A DNA stretch of 49,075 bases from assembly GCA_023228765.1 (NCBI GenBank), contig JALOAM010000003.1:1-49075 (forward strand), read 5' to 3'. The notes beneath the pieces were generated by a model, which saw only the letters and a program-made list of their open reading frames with translations, was not told where the DNA came from and searched no databases. This document shows positions 1-12,378 of the stretch, piece by piece. The stretch is from Dehalococcoidia bacterium. Its GTDB lineage: Bacteria > Chloroflexota > Dehalococcoidia > UBA2979. Position numbers and translations under genes: made by a program. Position 1 is the stretch's first letter; each line of letters starts with the position of its first letter.

Positions 1-3998
<3,998 letters not shown>

Positions 3999-4034
3999 CG
4001 CTTCGCTAGCCTCGGCCGGTTCGAGGAGCCAACG

Positions 4035-4064
4035 AGAGGCCCGGGCAGATGCCCGGGCCTCTTT
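4035..4064 (+). terminator. Rho-independent terminator of rpoC
   Basis: A perfect 12-bp stem, AGAGGCCCGGGC against GCCCGGGCCTCT, with loop AGAT is followed by TT and then GCG. It starts 36 bases after the rpoC stop. The U-tract is short, but the stem is very stable. Confidence 0.85.
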
Positions 4065-4472
4065 GCGTGTCTCGCGGCACATTCGCCGCGCATGGCGGCG
4101 GGGATCCTCCCTCGTCTCGTCCGCGCAGGATCGGGAGGCAGGGGCGGAGGCAGGGCAAGGGAGGAGGCGGAGGAGACCCTCACCCCAACCCTCTCCCGCT
4201 TCGCGGGCGGAGGGGGTCGGAGGGGGAGGAGGCGGCGAAGGGCGAAGGGCGAAGGGAGGATGGAGGTTGGGCGCAGGGAGGGACGGAAGGGGCGACGAGG
4301 TTGGGTGAGTGCAAATGCGTAGGAGCGGGGATCGGTGGGTGCGCGAGGCCTTTAGTGCTTGCAGGACGCTCCTTGGTGACCTAGTCTCACCTTAACGGAA
4401 ACGGTAAGTAGACAATCTACCGTGCTACCCGATCCGTCTCGAAACTGACCCGAGGATGAAGCTGGGCCACTC
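4065..4472. other. Intergenic region with one dispersed repeat
   Basis: No convincing gene lies here; the short open frames are purine-rich or low-complexity. It holds a dispersed palindromic repeat (4176-4219), a purine-rich tract (about 4215-4290), and from 4385 a less GC-rich stretch that should carry the promoter of the MFS gene. An imperfect inverted repeat centred on GTAGACAATCTAC (4408-4420) could be an operator, but this is weak. Confidence 0.5.
4176..4219 (+). repeat. Dispersed GC-rich palindromic repeat, copy 1
   Basis: It begins ACCCTCACCCCAACCC and continues into the palindromic core CTCCCGCTTCGCGGGCGGAG. The same tail plus core recurs about 20 times in the window, always between genes. 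This orientation (tail first) is called forward. Confidence 0.8.
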
Positions 4473-5849
4473 ATGAGACTGGGAGCGGCGTCGACGCGGC
4501 GGACGTTCCGGGCGTTAGCGAATCGGAACTACCGGCTGTTCTGGACCGGCCAGGTCGTCTCGCTCACGGGGACCTGGATGCAGCGGCTGGCGCAGGCGTG
4601 GCTCGTGCTGGAGCTGACCGACTCGCCGTTCGCCCTCGGGCTCATCACCACCATCCAGTTCCTGCCGATCATGACCACCTCGCTGTTCGCGGGGGTGCTG
4701 GCGGACCGCTTCCCGAAGCGGCGCATCCTGCTGGTCACGCAGTCCGTGATGATGGTGCAGTCGCTGGTGCTCGCCATCCTGGCGTCCACCCCGTACATCC
4801 GCGTTGAGCACATCTACATCCTCGCGGGCATCCTCGGCATCGCGAGCGCGGTCGACAACCCGACGAGGCAGTCGTTCATCGTGGAGATGGTGGGGCCGGA
4901 CGACCTGCCGAACGCGGTCGCGCTGAACTCCACGCAGTTCAACACCGCGCGCATCGCGGGGCCGAGCCTCGGCGGTGTCGGCATCGCGGTCATCGGCGTG
5001 GCCGGGTGCTTCTACCTCAACGCGTTCTCCTACCTCGCCACGCTCATCGGGCTGCTGATGATGCGGGAGAGCGAGCTGTTCAACGTCCCGGCGAGGGTGA
5101 CCGGGAACATGTTCAAGCAGGTGGGGGCGGGCCTCTCGTACTCGCTCCGCACGCCGGACATCGCCCTGGTCCTGCTGCTCATGGCGATGCTGGGCACCTT
5201 CGGCTACAACTTCACGGTCCTCCTCCCGCTCATCGCCACCTACGTCCTCCACTCAGGCGAGCTCGGGTTCGGCATCCTCACGTCCGCGATGGCGGTCGGA
5301 TCGCTCGGGTCCGCGCTGTGGATCGCGCACTCCGGCAGGGCGACGCGGCGGACGCTGTTCATCGGCGCCATCGGGTTCACGATCGCGCTGCTCGTGCTCG
5401 GGATCTCGGAGTGGTGGGCGCTGACGCTCCCGGTGCTCGTGGTCCTCGGGCTGTTCAGCATCGTGTTCACCGCCACGGCGAACACGCGCCTCCAGCTCAT
5501 GGCGCCTCCCGAGATGCGAGGGCGCGTGATGAGCCTGTACACGCTCCTCTTCGCCGGTACCACGCCGGTCGGTAGCCTGGTGATCGGCTGGCTCGCGGAA
5601 CACCAGAGCGTGCAGGCCACGGTGCTGGAGATGGCGGGCCTCTGCGCCCTCGGCGTCGCGATCGCCACGACGTACCTCCGCCTCAACGCCACCCGGCTCA
5701 CGCCGGAGGGCGCCCGACCGCCGGCGGCGGCACCGGTCGCCGAGGTGCCGGACGCGGCAGCCCCGATGCCCGCGGCCGATGTGCGCCCGGCTGGGCCGGC
5801 CAGTCTCGTCGAGGCGACGGACGACGAGGACGACCCGCAGGTCGCGTAA
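4473..5849 (+). CDS. MFS transporter, EntS/MFS_3-like exporter
   Basis: This is an inner-membrane secondary transporter of 458 residues and about 12 hydrophobic segments. The N-terminus (NRNYRLFWTGQVVS, then WMQRLAQAWLVLELT) is typical of the MFS_3 group of siderophore and drug exporters. The loop 2-3 signature is GVLADRFPKRRIL. The last ~48 residues are an Ala/Pro/acidic tail outside the membrane domain. The ATG at 4473 follows a GAGGATGAAGC stretch that may serve as ribosome binding site. The gene stands alone between rpoC and the arsR operon, and the substrate cannot be told from sequence. Confidence 0.85.
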   Translation: MRLGAASTRRTFRALANRNYRLFWTGQVVSLTGTWMQRLAQAWLVLELTDSPFALGLITTIQFLPIMTTSLFAGVLADRFPKRRILLVTQSVMMVQSLVLAILASTPYIRVEHIYILAGILGIASAVDNPTRQSFIVEMVGPDDLPNAVALNSTQFNTARIAGPSLGGVGIAVIGVAGCFYLNAFSYLATLIGLLMMRESELFNVPARVTGNMFKQVGAGLSYSLRTPDIALVLLLMAMLGTFGYNFTVLLPLIATYVLHSGELGFGILTSAMAVGSLGSALWIAHSGRATRRTLFIGAIGFTIALLVLGISEWWALTLPVLVVLGLFSIVFTATANTRLQLMAPPEMRGRVMSLYTLLFAGTTPVGSLVIGWLAEHQSVQATVLEMAGLCALGVAIATTYLRLNATRLTPEGARPPAAAPVAEVPDAAAPMPAADVRPAGPASLVEATDDEDDPQVA

Positions 5850-5874
5850 CCCGGACGACGGTCTCGCCCGAGCA

Positions 5875-5917
5875 GACCCTCACCCCAACCCTCTCCCCCT
5901 TCGCGGGCGAGGGGGTC
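5875..5917 (+). repeat. Dispersed palindromic repeat, copy 2
   Basis: Forward copy between the MFS gene and arsR: ACCCTCACCCCAACCC followed by CTCTCCCCCTTCGCGGGCGA. One core base is altered (CCC rather than CCG). Confidence 0.8.
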
Positions 5918-5972
5918 AAACCTCGGGAACGTTGGTCATCGCCGGTGCTCTCGGAGGAGTCTCGCTCGCCCA

Positions 5973-6021
5973 TTGACAGCCTTCGCTCCCGGCTCAATAC
6001 TAAACCCAATGGTTCAGTATT
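5973..6021 (+). promoter_or_regulatory. arsR promoter with overlapping palindromic operator
   Basis: A near-consensus sigma-70 promoter is visible: TTGACA (5973-5978), a 17-base spacer, and AATACT (5996-6001). The ATG lies 7 bases after the -10, so the mRNA is probably leaderless. A palindrome covers the -10 and the start codon: AATACTAAACC (5996-6006), spacer CAAT, GGTTCAGTATT (6011-6021), with 10 of 11 positions paired. Its position fits autorepression by the encoded ArsR-type protein. Confidence 0.8.
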
Positions 6022-6359
6022 CATCCAACCTCGACCACACCCTCGCCGCCGTCGCGGATCCCACGCGACGGGAGATCCTCGAACGGCTCGCGCGAGGGCC
6101 GGCGTCGGTCTCGGAACTGGCTGAGCCGTTCCAGATGTCACTCCCGGGCGTGATGAAGCACGTCCGGATCCTCGAAGGAGTGGGTCTCGTGGAGACGCAC
6201 AAGAACGGGCGGGTCCGCGAGTGCCGCCTCGGCCCGGCGCGGCTGGACGACGTCCAGCGCTGGGTGGAGGACTACCGGCGCCAGTGGGAACGCCGTCTCG
6301 ACCGGCTGGAGGCGTTCCTGCGCAACCAGCAGGACGAGGCTGCCGGCACGGCCGAGTAG
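6009..6359 (+). CDS. ArsR-family winged-helix transcriptional regulator
   Basis: A 116-residue HTH protein: LAAVADPTRREILERLARGP, then SVSELAEPFQMSLPGVMKHVRIL, then VGLVETHKNGRVRECRL. This is the classic ArsR fold without obvious metal-binding cysteines, in the subgroup that sits beside SRPBCC proteins. The frame is open further upstream, but ATG 6009 (MVQYSSNLDHT) is chosen because the -10 and transcription start place it at the mRNA 5' end. It is the first gene of an arsR-SRPBCC-efflux operon. The ligand is unknown, and the operator overlaps its own start. Confidence 0.9.
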   Translation: MVQYSSNLDHTLAAVADPTRREILERLARGPASVSELAEPFQMSLPGVMKHVRILEGVGLVETHKNGRVRECRLGPARLDDVQRWVEDYRRQWERRLDRLEAFLRNQQDEAAGTAE

Positions 6360-6425
6360 ACCAGAACAAGCAGACCTAAACCGCGCGCGCCGACGATGCG
6401 AGTGCGCGGGCGAGTGGGGGACGAC

Positions 6426-6878
6426 ATGCCACTACCAGGGACAACGTACGAGGCGAGCGTCGAACGCCTCATCAACGCCTCGCCCGAGGCGGTCTTCGAC
6501 GCGTTCATGGACGAGACGGCGCAGGCCGAGTGGTTTGCGGACCCCGGCCTGACCGAGGTCTCGATCACCGTGGAGCCCCGGACTGGCGGGCGCTGGGACT
6601 GCTCGTTCCAGACGGAGGGCGGCCGGTACTACTGGACGGGCGTCTTCCTGGAGGTCGACCGGCCACGTCGGTTCGTTGCCGAGTTCACCACCGTCCCGCC
6701 GGACGAGGACCCGTTCATCTCGACCATGACCGTGACCTGCGAGGCCCGAGGCGCGCAGACGTTCATCACCGTCACCGAGGTCCACGCCTCCGAGCGACGC
6801 CGGGACGAAGCCCAGGGTGGCATCCCCGGCATGCTCGACGTTGTCCAGCGCTTCGCTGAGGAAGCGTCGGCCCGATGA
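6426..6878 (+). CDS. SRPBCC (AHSA1/START-like) domain protein
   Basis: A 150-residue protein of the SRPBCC ligand-binding superfamily: YEASVERLINASPEAVFDAF, AEWFADP, GRWDCSF, and a closing helix MLDVVQRFAEEA. Such proteins form a helix-grip hydrophobic cavity and are very often encoded next to ArsR regulators. ATG 6426 is preferred over 6396 because GGGGGA sits a few bases before it and the homologous region begins there. Its stop overlaps the next start (ATGA at 6875). The ligand is unknown; a hydrophobic drug or lipid is plausible given the neighbouring efflux pump. Confidence 0.85.
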   Translation: MPLPGTTYEASVERLINASPEAVFDAFMDETAQAEWFADPGLTEVSITVEPRTGGRWDCSFQTEGGRYYWTGVFLEVDRPRRFVAEFTTVPPDEDPFISTMTVTCEARGAQTFITVTEVHASERRRDEAQGGIPGMLDVVQRFAEEASAR

Positions 6879-8494
6879 ACCCCGCGACCACCATGATCGG
6901 CGCCAGCACGCCCCGCGCCGGACGGTGCGAGTGGATCGGCCTCGCCGTCCTCGCGCTCGCCTGCATGCTCTACTCGATGGACCTCACGGTCCTTCACCTC
7001 GCGGTCCCGCACCTGAGCGCGGACCTGCAGCCCAGCAGCACGGAGCTGCTCTGGATCGTGGACATCTACGGCTTCATGATCGCCGGCTCGCTCATCACCA
7101 TGGGCGCGCTGGGCGACCGCATCGGACGGCGCAAGCTGCTCCTGATCGGCGCCACCGCGTTCGGTCTGACCTCGATCCTCGCGGCGTTCGCGACCAGCCC
7201 GATGATGCTCATCGCGTCGAGGGCGCTCCTCGGCCTCGCGGGCGCGACCCTCGCGCCGTCCACGCTGTCGCTCATCAGCAACATGTTCCTCGACCCCGGC
7301 CAGCGTACGAGGGCGATCGGCGTGTGGATGTCTTCGTTCGCCCTCGGCGGGGCGATCGGGCCGCTGGTCGGCGGCGTCCTCCTCGAGCACTTCTGGTGGG
7401 GCTCGGTGTTCCTCATCGCGGTGCCGGTGATGGCCGGGTTGCTGGTGCTGGGGCCGATCCTGCTGCCCGAGTTCAAAGACCCGAACGCCGGCCGCATCGA
7501 CCCGTGGAGCAGCCTGCTCTCGCTCGCCACGATCCTGCCGGTTGTCTACGGCCTGAAGCAGCTGGCCTCCCACGGCGTTGAGGCGGAGGCCGTCCTCGCG
7601 GTGGTCGTTGGCCTCGCGATGGGCGCGATGTTCGTGAGACGCCAGTTCACCCTCGCCGATCCGATGATCGACCTGGACCTGTTCAGGATCCCGGCGTTCA
7701 GTGCGTCGCTGGGCGCGTACATGGTCAGTGGGCTCGTGTTCTTCGGCATCATGCTGTTCCTCGCGCAGTACCTGCAGCTGGTGCTGGGACTCTCCCCGCT
7801 GGAGGCCGGCGCGTGGTCCATCCCGCCCACGATCGTCTTCATGGTCGCCTCGATGGGTGCGACGCCCGCGATCATCAAGCGCTTCCCACCGGCAGCCGTG
7901 ATGAGCGGGGGGCTGATGCTCTCCGTGGCCGGCTTCGCGCTGTTCACGAGGATCGGCACGGACTCGCTGGCCCTCATCATCGCGGCGCAGACCGTGATGA
8001 TGGTCGGCGTCGCCCCGGCGTTCACGCTGCTGACCACCTTCGTGATCGGCAGCGCACCGCCCGAGCGCGCCGGCGCCGCTTCCGCGATGTCCGAGACGGG
8101 CGCCGAACTCGGTGGCGCGCTCGGCATCGCCGTCCTCGGCAGCATCGGCACGGCGATCTACCGCGGCCAGGTGGAGGGCAACCTCCCTGCCGGCATCCCG
8201 GTAGAGGCCAGTGCTGCGGCGCAGGACACCCTCGGCGCGGCGGTGGGAGCGGCAGTCGCGCTGCCCGCGGACATGGGTGCCGCGCTCACCAACGTGGCGA
8301 GCGAGGCGTTCATCGAGAGCATCCAGGCCGTCGCCATCTTCGGCGCCGCGATCCTGTTCGCGGTCGCCGTGGTGGTGGGCGTCGTGCTCCGCAACGTGCA
8401 GGCGGACGGCGGGATGCACGGCGGGCCCACCCCGTCCGAGGAGCCTGAGGTGCCGGTTGGCGAGGCGGTGTCCGTGCCGGTCGAAGTGGTGTAG
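6875..8494 (+). CDS. 14-TM MFS drug-efflux transporter (DHA2; QacA/SmvA type)
   Basis: 539 residues with about 14 hydrophobic segments, the size of DHA2 proton/drug antiporters. Signatures include MYSMDLTVLHLAVPHL in helix 1, LLWIVDIYGFMIAGS in helix 2, GALGDRIGRRKLL in the 2-3 loop, and GALGIAVLGSIGTAIY in a late helix. A soluble acidic tail ends the protein. It overlaps the SRPBCC gene by 4 bases (ATGA) and is thus translationally coupled and probably under ArsR control. QacA/SmvA relatives export quaternary ammonium and other cationic biocides; the actual substrate is inference. Confidence 0.88.
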   Translation: MNPATTMIGASTPRAGRCEWIGLAVLALACMLYSMDLTVLHLAVPHLSADLQPSSTELLWIVDIYGFMIAGSLITMGALGDRIGRRKLLLIGATAFGLTSILAAFATSPMMLIASRALLGLAGATLAPSTLSLISNMFLDPGQRTRAIGVWMSSFALGGAIGPLVGGVLLEHFWWGSVFLIAVPVMAGLLVLGPILLPEFKDPNAGRIDPWSSLLSLATILPVVYGLKQLASHGVEAEAVLAVVVGLAMGAMFVRRQFTLADPMIDLDLFRIPAFSASLGAYMVSGLVFFGIMLFLAQYLQLVLGLSPLEAGAWSIPPTIVFMVASMGATPAIIKRFPPAAVMSGGLMLSVAGFALFTRIGTDSLALIIAAQTVMMVGVAPAFTLLTTFVIGSAPPERAGAASAMSETGAELGGALGIAVLGSIGTAIYRGQVEGNLPAGIPVEASAAAQDTLGAAVGAAVALPADMGAALTNVASEAFIESIQAVAIFGAAILFAVAVVVGVVLRNVQADGGMHGGPTPSEEPEVPVGEAVSVPVEVV

Positions 8495-8561
8495 CGGCCT
8501 CGGGGGTGCTTCGGTTTCAGGCGGTCTGTTCCTCGTGAGCTGTGCGGGGCGGAGGCAGAAG

Positions 8562-8617
8562 GGGCCCTCACCCCAACCCTCTCCCGAAACCGGGAGAGGG
8601 GCCGGGGGTGAGGGCCC
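8562..8617. repeat. Dispersed repeat, copy 3, self-complementary along its whole length
   Basis: Here the palindromic core CTCTCCCGAAACCGGGAGAG carries the tail on both sides (GGGCCCTCACCCC on the left, its complement on the right). The whole 56 bases can therefore fold into one long hairpin. This looks like two elements in inverted orientation sharing one core, and it may also terminate the upstream operon. Confidence 0.8.
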
Positions 8618-8690
8618 TTCCGCTTCCGCCGCACAGTTGCCGCTCAGTCTCCACCGTGGTTCCACTACCCTGATCGCCCAGGAGACACAC

Positions 8691-9620
8691 GTGACAGCGA
8701 TCATCAGGGCCGAGGCGCTGACCCGGCGCTACGGGGACTTCTTTGCCGTGGCCGGACTGGACTTCGAGGTCGCCGAGGGCGAGTTCTTCGGGCTGCTCGG
8801 ACCGAACGGTGCCGGGAAGACCTCGACCATCAAGATGATCGCGTGCGTGCAGGATGTGACGGACGGGCTGCTCGAGGTGGGCGGGCTGGACGTGCGGACG
8901 AATGACCGCGCGGTGAAGTCGCTGATCGGGATGGTGCCGCAGGACGACAACCTGGACGAGGATCTGACGGTGCGGCGCAACCTGGAGGTGTACGCGCGCT
9001 ACTTCGGCGTGCCGCGCCACCTCGCGAAGGAGCGCATCGAGGAAGGCCTCGCGCTGATGCAGCTCGACGAGAAGGCAGACGAGCCGATCAGCGCGCTCTC
9101 CGGCGGCATGAAGCGGCGGCTCGTGATCGCGCGGGCGCTGGTGAACGAGCCGCGGTTGCTCATCCTCGACGAGCCCACGACGGGCCTCGACCCGCAGGCG
9201 CGGCACCTCGTGTGGCGGAAGCTGCGACTCCTCCGCGAGCGGGGGACGACGATCCTGCTGACCACGCATTACATGGACGAGGCGGAGCAGCTCTGCGACC
9301 GCCTGATCATCATGGACAACGGCAAGGCCCTCTCCGAGGGCCGTCCGCGCGACCTGATCGCCGAGCACGCCGGCCGCGAGGTCCTCGAGCTGCACCTACC
9401 GCCCGAGGAGACCGCGCGCGTGGTCGAGCGTCTCGCGCCGATGCTCGGGGAGTCGGGGCGCATCGAGCAGGTGGAGGACGTCGTCTACGCGTACGGCGTG
9501 GATGAAGCGCACTACCGGACCGTGGAGGAGATGGCCTCCGACCCGTACCGGGTGATCTTCCGCCGCGCCAACCTCGAGGACGTCTTCCTCACGCTGACCG
9601 GACGCGGGCTCGTCGAATGA
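8691..9620 (+). CDS. ABC transporter ATP-binding protein, NodI/daunorubicin type
   Basis: 309-residue ATPase of an ABC-2 exporter. Walker A GPNGAGKT is at residues 37-44, the signature LSGGM at 136-140, Walker B LLILDEPTTGLD ends near 161, and the switch histidine is in LLTTHYMDEAE. The C-terminal ~90 residues (REVLELHLPPEE onward, ending NLEDVFLTLTGRGL) are typical of NodI/DrrA subunits. GTG 8691 is chosen because AGGAGA lies just upstream (8680-8685) and homology starts at once. It overlaps the permease gene by 4 bases. It probably exports a lipophilic or oligosaccharide substrate. Confidence 0.9.
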   Translation: MTAIIRAEALTRRYGDFFAVAGLDFEVAEGEFFGLLGPNGAGKTSTIKMIACVQDVTDGLLEVGGLDVRTNDRAVKSLIGMVPQDDNLDEDLTVRRNLEVYARYFGVPRHLAKERIEEGLALMQLDEKADEPISALSGGMKRRLVIARALVNEPRLLILDEPTTGLDPQARHLVWRKLRLLRERGTTILLTTHYMDEAEQLCDRLIIMDNGKALSEGRPRDLIAEHAGREVLELHLPPEETARVVERLAPMLGESGRIEQVEDVVYAYGVDEAHYRTVEEMASDPYRVIFRRANLEDVFLTLTGRGLVE

Positions 9621-10471
9621 GCGCGGCGCGTGCGACCTCGACGGGGCGAGGGCAGCGAGTGCGCTCGGGTGGCGTGGTGCCGTGGCTCGGGATCGCGATC
9701 CCGGGGCCACGGTTCATCGCCGTCTGGCAGCGCGACCGCGATGTCTTTCTGCGGCTGTGGAAGGCCGAGGTCCTGGCCCCGACGATCGAGCCGATCGTCA
9801 CGCTCCTCGGGCTGGGGTTAGGCCTCGGCGCGTACGTGGAGCTGGGCGGGGACCGGGACTACGTGGAGTTCCTGGCGCCGGGGATGCTGATGGTGTTCCC
9901 GATGTTCGGCGCGATGTTCGAGGCCCTCTTCGGCTCGTACTTCCGCATGGACCAGCACGGCACCTACGCCGCGATCCAGGCAACCCCCGTACGGCCCGAG
10001 GAGATCGTGCTGGGCGATATCGCGTGGGCCGCGACCCGGATGGCGCTGAACACCGGACTCGTGCTGGTGATGCTGCTGATGCTGACGCCGTGGCTCGGCT
10101 TCGTGAAGTCGCCGCTCGTGATCCTTACGCTGCCGGTCTCGCTGCTCTGCGGGCTCCTGATCGCGGGGGTCTCGATCGCGTTCACGAGCATCGCGAGGTC
10201 GATCAGCCAGCTCTCGTACTTCTTCAGCATCTACGTCCTGCCGATGTTCTGGCTGAGCGGCGCGTTCTTCCCGACCGATGATCTGCCTCGGTGGGCGGAC
10301 ATCGCCTCGAACCTGTTCCCGCTGTACCACGCGGTCGTCCTCTCACGCGCACTGACCGAGGGCGACCTGTCATGGGGGCTGCTCGGAAACCTCGGGTTCC
10401 TGTTGGCCTTCCTGCTCCCCTCGCTCTGGTTGGGGATCTGGGCGATGCGCCGCCGCATCATCCGCGGCTGA
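9617..10471 (+). CDS. ABC-2 type permease, NodJ-like
   Basis: 284-residue membrane partner of the preceding ATPase. About six hydrophobic helices follow a ~35-residue polar N-terminus. Family features are VEFLAPGMLMVFPMFGAMFEA, GTYAAIQATPVRPEEIVLGD and the late FWLSGAFFPTDDLPRWA typical of NodJ/ABC-2 proteins. The start ATG 9617 lies inside the stop of the ATPase gene (ATGA), so the two are translated together. Two permease chains and two ATPases would make the exporter. The substrate is unknown. Confidence 0.9.
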   Translation: MSAARATSTGRGQRVRSGGVVPWLGIAIPGPRFIAVWQRDRDVFLRLWKAEVLAPTIEPIVTLLGLGLGLGAYVELGGDRDYVEFLAPGMLMVFPMFGAMFEALFGSYFRMDQHGTYAAIQATPVRPEEIVLGDIAWAATRMALNTGLVLVMLLMLTPWLGFVKSPLVILTLPVSLLCGLLIAGVSIAFTSIARSISQLSYFFSIYVLPMFWLSGAFFPTDDLPRWADIASNLFPLYHAVVLSRALTEGDLSWGLLGNLGFLLAFLLPSLWLGIWAMRRRIIRG

Positions 10472-10502
10472 CGGGGCTCGCGCCCGTCGGGCGGCGCGAG
10501 GG

Positions 10503-11084
10503 CTACCCGGCGCGCTGTCGCTCGCGGTAGGCGCGGGCTTTCGCGCGGGCGCCGCAGGTGCCCATGCTGCACCAGACGCGCGAGCCGTTGCGGGAGCGGT
10601 CGAGGAAGGCCCAGTGGCACGCCTCGTTCTTGCAGAGCCGGAGGCGCGGCCACGCGCCGCTGACGACGAGCCGGTGCGCGGCGAGCATCGCCAGGGCCGC
10701 CGCGCCACGCGGGCCGCCCTCGGCGGGGCGAGCGGTGACGCCACCGCCTACGCCGACGCCAAGCTGCACGGACAGTCCTCGCACCATCCCGTCGAGGGCG
10801 CCCGGGGGCTCCCCGTCGAGCATCATCGCCATGAAACCGTCGCGGACATCGCGGGCGGCCATGACCGCCTCGGCGGTCGCGGGCTCCGCCTCGGCGAGTG
10901 CCTGGAAGCACCGTCCGGCCTCCCTGCGGGTGGCGTCGGGGCAGTCGTGCGCGCCTCGGACGGCCATGGGGCCGGTGGCCCATTCGTCGAAGAGCTCGGG
11001 CCAGTCCGGGACGAACCACTCACGATCGTCCATGTCATGGCTGTTCAGAAACGTCTCGAAGATCGCGACGTCGAGGTCCTCCAT
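10503..11084 (-). CDS. CGNR-type zinc-finger protein with ABATE-like N-terminal domain
   Basis: 193 residues. The C-terminus carries the zinc finger LRLCKNEACHWAFLDRSR and then WCSMGTCGARAKARAYRERQ, with four cysteines. The usual CGNR tetrad reads CGAR here, a conservative variant. The N-terminal helical part (ETFLNSHDMDD...) resembles the ABATE ligand-binding-like region of these putative stress regulators. ATG 11084 is chosen over 11129 because AAGAGGAG lies 8 bases upstream on this strand. The gene is transcribed away from the DinB-like gene; the shared 148-bp gap contains a palindrome. Its 3' end faces the ABC permease gene. Confidence 0.85.
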   Translation of the reverse strand: MEDLDVAIFETFLNSHDMDDREWFVPDWPELFDEWATGPMAVRGAHDCPDATRREAGRCFQALAEAEPATAEAVMAARDVRDGFMAMMLDGEPPGALDGMVRGLSVQLGVGVGGGVTARPAEGGPRGAAALAMLAAHRLVVSGAWPRLRLCKNEACHWAFLDRSRNGSRVWCSMGTCGARAKARAYRERQRAG

Positions 11085-11155
11085 CGTTCCGGCTCCTCTT
11101 GTCCGTGGGGCGGACGTCGTCACTGCCAATTCGGTGTTTACCGGTGATCGAGTGG

Positions 11156-11177
11156 TGATGGTACCGTCTCACCATCA
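11156..11177. promoter_or_regulatory. Candidate operator in the divergent gap
   Basis: Perfect 7-bp inverted repeat TGATGGT (11156-11162), spacer ACCGTCTC, ACCATCA (11171-11177). It lies between the divergently transcribed CGNR-protein and DinB-like genes, so it could bind a regulator controlling both. This is inference from position and symmetry only. Confidence 0.4.
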
Positions 11178-11232
11178 AACCGCAAGTCACCAGTAACGAC
11201 GCGTCACGTCACACTCGACACGGGAGCCCACG

Positions 11233-12102
11233 ATGACCAACGAACCGGTCTTGCCTCGCTCGGACGCCCGGTCACTCGACGAGGTGCTGACCGCCGCTGA
11301 GGCGCGTTGGAGCCGCCACGTCGAGACGCTCGACTGGCAGCCCGGCTACCGCATCCGCGGTCCCGAGGATCCCTTCACCGCGGTGCAGGAGTACGGCCAC
11401 CACGCCCACTGGCAGGAGTACGCCGCCTCGCACCTCCGCGCCTATCTCGACCGGACGGAGCGCCCCGCGCCGATCGAGGACGCCAACGCCCAGAACGACG
11501 CCTGGGCCGTCGAGGACGCCACGCTCTCACACGAGGTGGCGCGGGCCCGCGCGGCCGCGGCACGGGAGACGTACATCGCCCTCGCGCGCCAGGTCGGCCG
11601 CACCGACGAACGGTTCATCAGCAACGTCGCGTGGAACCTGGTGGGTCACTTCGACCAGCACTTCGGCTACATGGTCGCGGGGATGCTCGCTCACGAGTCC
11701 GCCGGCTGGGAGCGCCTCACCGCCATTCTCGACGCCCGGCCCGAGGGCGCCCTGCACCGTGGCGAGGACGGCGTCGCGTGGGACGCCACGATGGTCTACG
11801 CCCACCTCGGACGGTGGATGGAGATCCAGTTCCCGCGGGTCGAGGCTTTCCTTGCGACGGGCGAGGTACCCGAGGACCTCGGGGGGACGGTGGACGAGCT
11901 CAACGCGCGGTGGATGGCGGAAGACGCCGCCCTCACCTTCAGCGAGGCACGCCGCCGCACCTTCCTCGCCCGCGACCGCTTCGTCCGCATGGTCTACGAC
12001 CTGCCGATCGAACGCTGGACCTCGCGGGTGGTCGGGCTGTGCATGGGCAACTCGGCCGGGCACTATCAGGAGCACCTCGACTGGATCGGGCGGTCTGGGT
12101 AG
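11233..12102 (+). CDS. Tandem DinB/ClbS-like four-helix protein
   Basis: 289 residues that appear to hold two copies of a DinB/ClbS-like helical bundle. Copy 1 includes AHWQEYAASHLRAYLDRTE, AVEDATLSHEVARAR and VGHFDQHFGYMV. Copy 2 includes AHLGRWMEIQFPRVEAFLA, MAEDAALTFSEARRR and AGHYQEHLDWI. Histidines recur at the ends of the first and last helices of each copy, where DinB-superfamily proteins bind a metal. Members include thiol transferases and DNA-damage proteins, so function is not predictable. The start has GGGAG eight bases before ATG. It is divergent from the CGNR regulator. Confidence 0.7.
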   Translation: MTNEPVLPRSDARSLDEVLTAAEARWSRHVETLDWQPGYRIRGPEDPFTAVQEYGHHAHWQEYAASHLRAYLDRTERPAPIEDANAQNDAWAVEDATLSHEVARARAAAARETYIALARQVGRTDERFISNVAWNLVGHFDQHFGYMVAGMLAHESAGWERLTAILDARPEGALHRGEDGVAWDATMVYAHLGRWMEIQFPRVEAFLATGEVPEDLGGTVDELNARWMAEDAALTFSEARRRTFLARDRFVRMVYDLPIERWTSRVVGLCMGNSAGHYQEHLDWIGRSG

Positions 12103-12177
12103 ATGCTCCGGGGATCGGGCGGTGGCTGCCTCGGAGCTCCACAGGATCGAAGGTCCCGATGCCCCGAACCACCGATC

Positions 12178-12222
12178 TGACCCCCTCGCCCGCGAAGCGG
12201 GAGAGGGTTGGGGTGAGGGTCT
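12178..12222 (-). repeat. Dispersed palindromic repeat, copy 4
   Basis: Reverse-oriented copy (core CTCGCCCGCGAAGCGGGAGA, then GGGTTGGGGTGAGGGT) 75 bases after the DinB-like gene, in the 276-base gap before panD. The rest of that gap contains a GATACC hexamer (about 12310) that may be part of the panD promoter. Confidence 0.8.
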
Positions 12223-12378
12223 GCTCCGCCCTCTCGTCTCGAACAGCCTCGACCTCTCGGCCTCGACGAAGTCGTACATCCGATCATCACGACTCGTGCC
12301 CGCGTCTGCGATACCGTGGGAGCGGCGGGTAGCGCTCTTCATTCCTGCACCCGACCCATCGAGGAATCCAAACCGCAC

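Noticed and set aside
4092..4384. Small genes between rpoC and the MFS gene
   Set aside because: The frames consist of Gly/Arg/Glu runs over purine-rich DNA and a dispersed repeat, with no ribosome binding site.
6629..8704. A 691-codon open frame on the minus strand opposite the efflux operon
   Set aside because: It is antisense to three well-supported genes; its translation is a His/Arg/Glu-rich low-complexity string typical of shadow frames in high-GC DNA.
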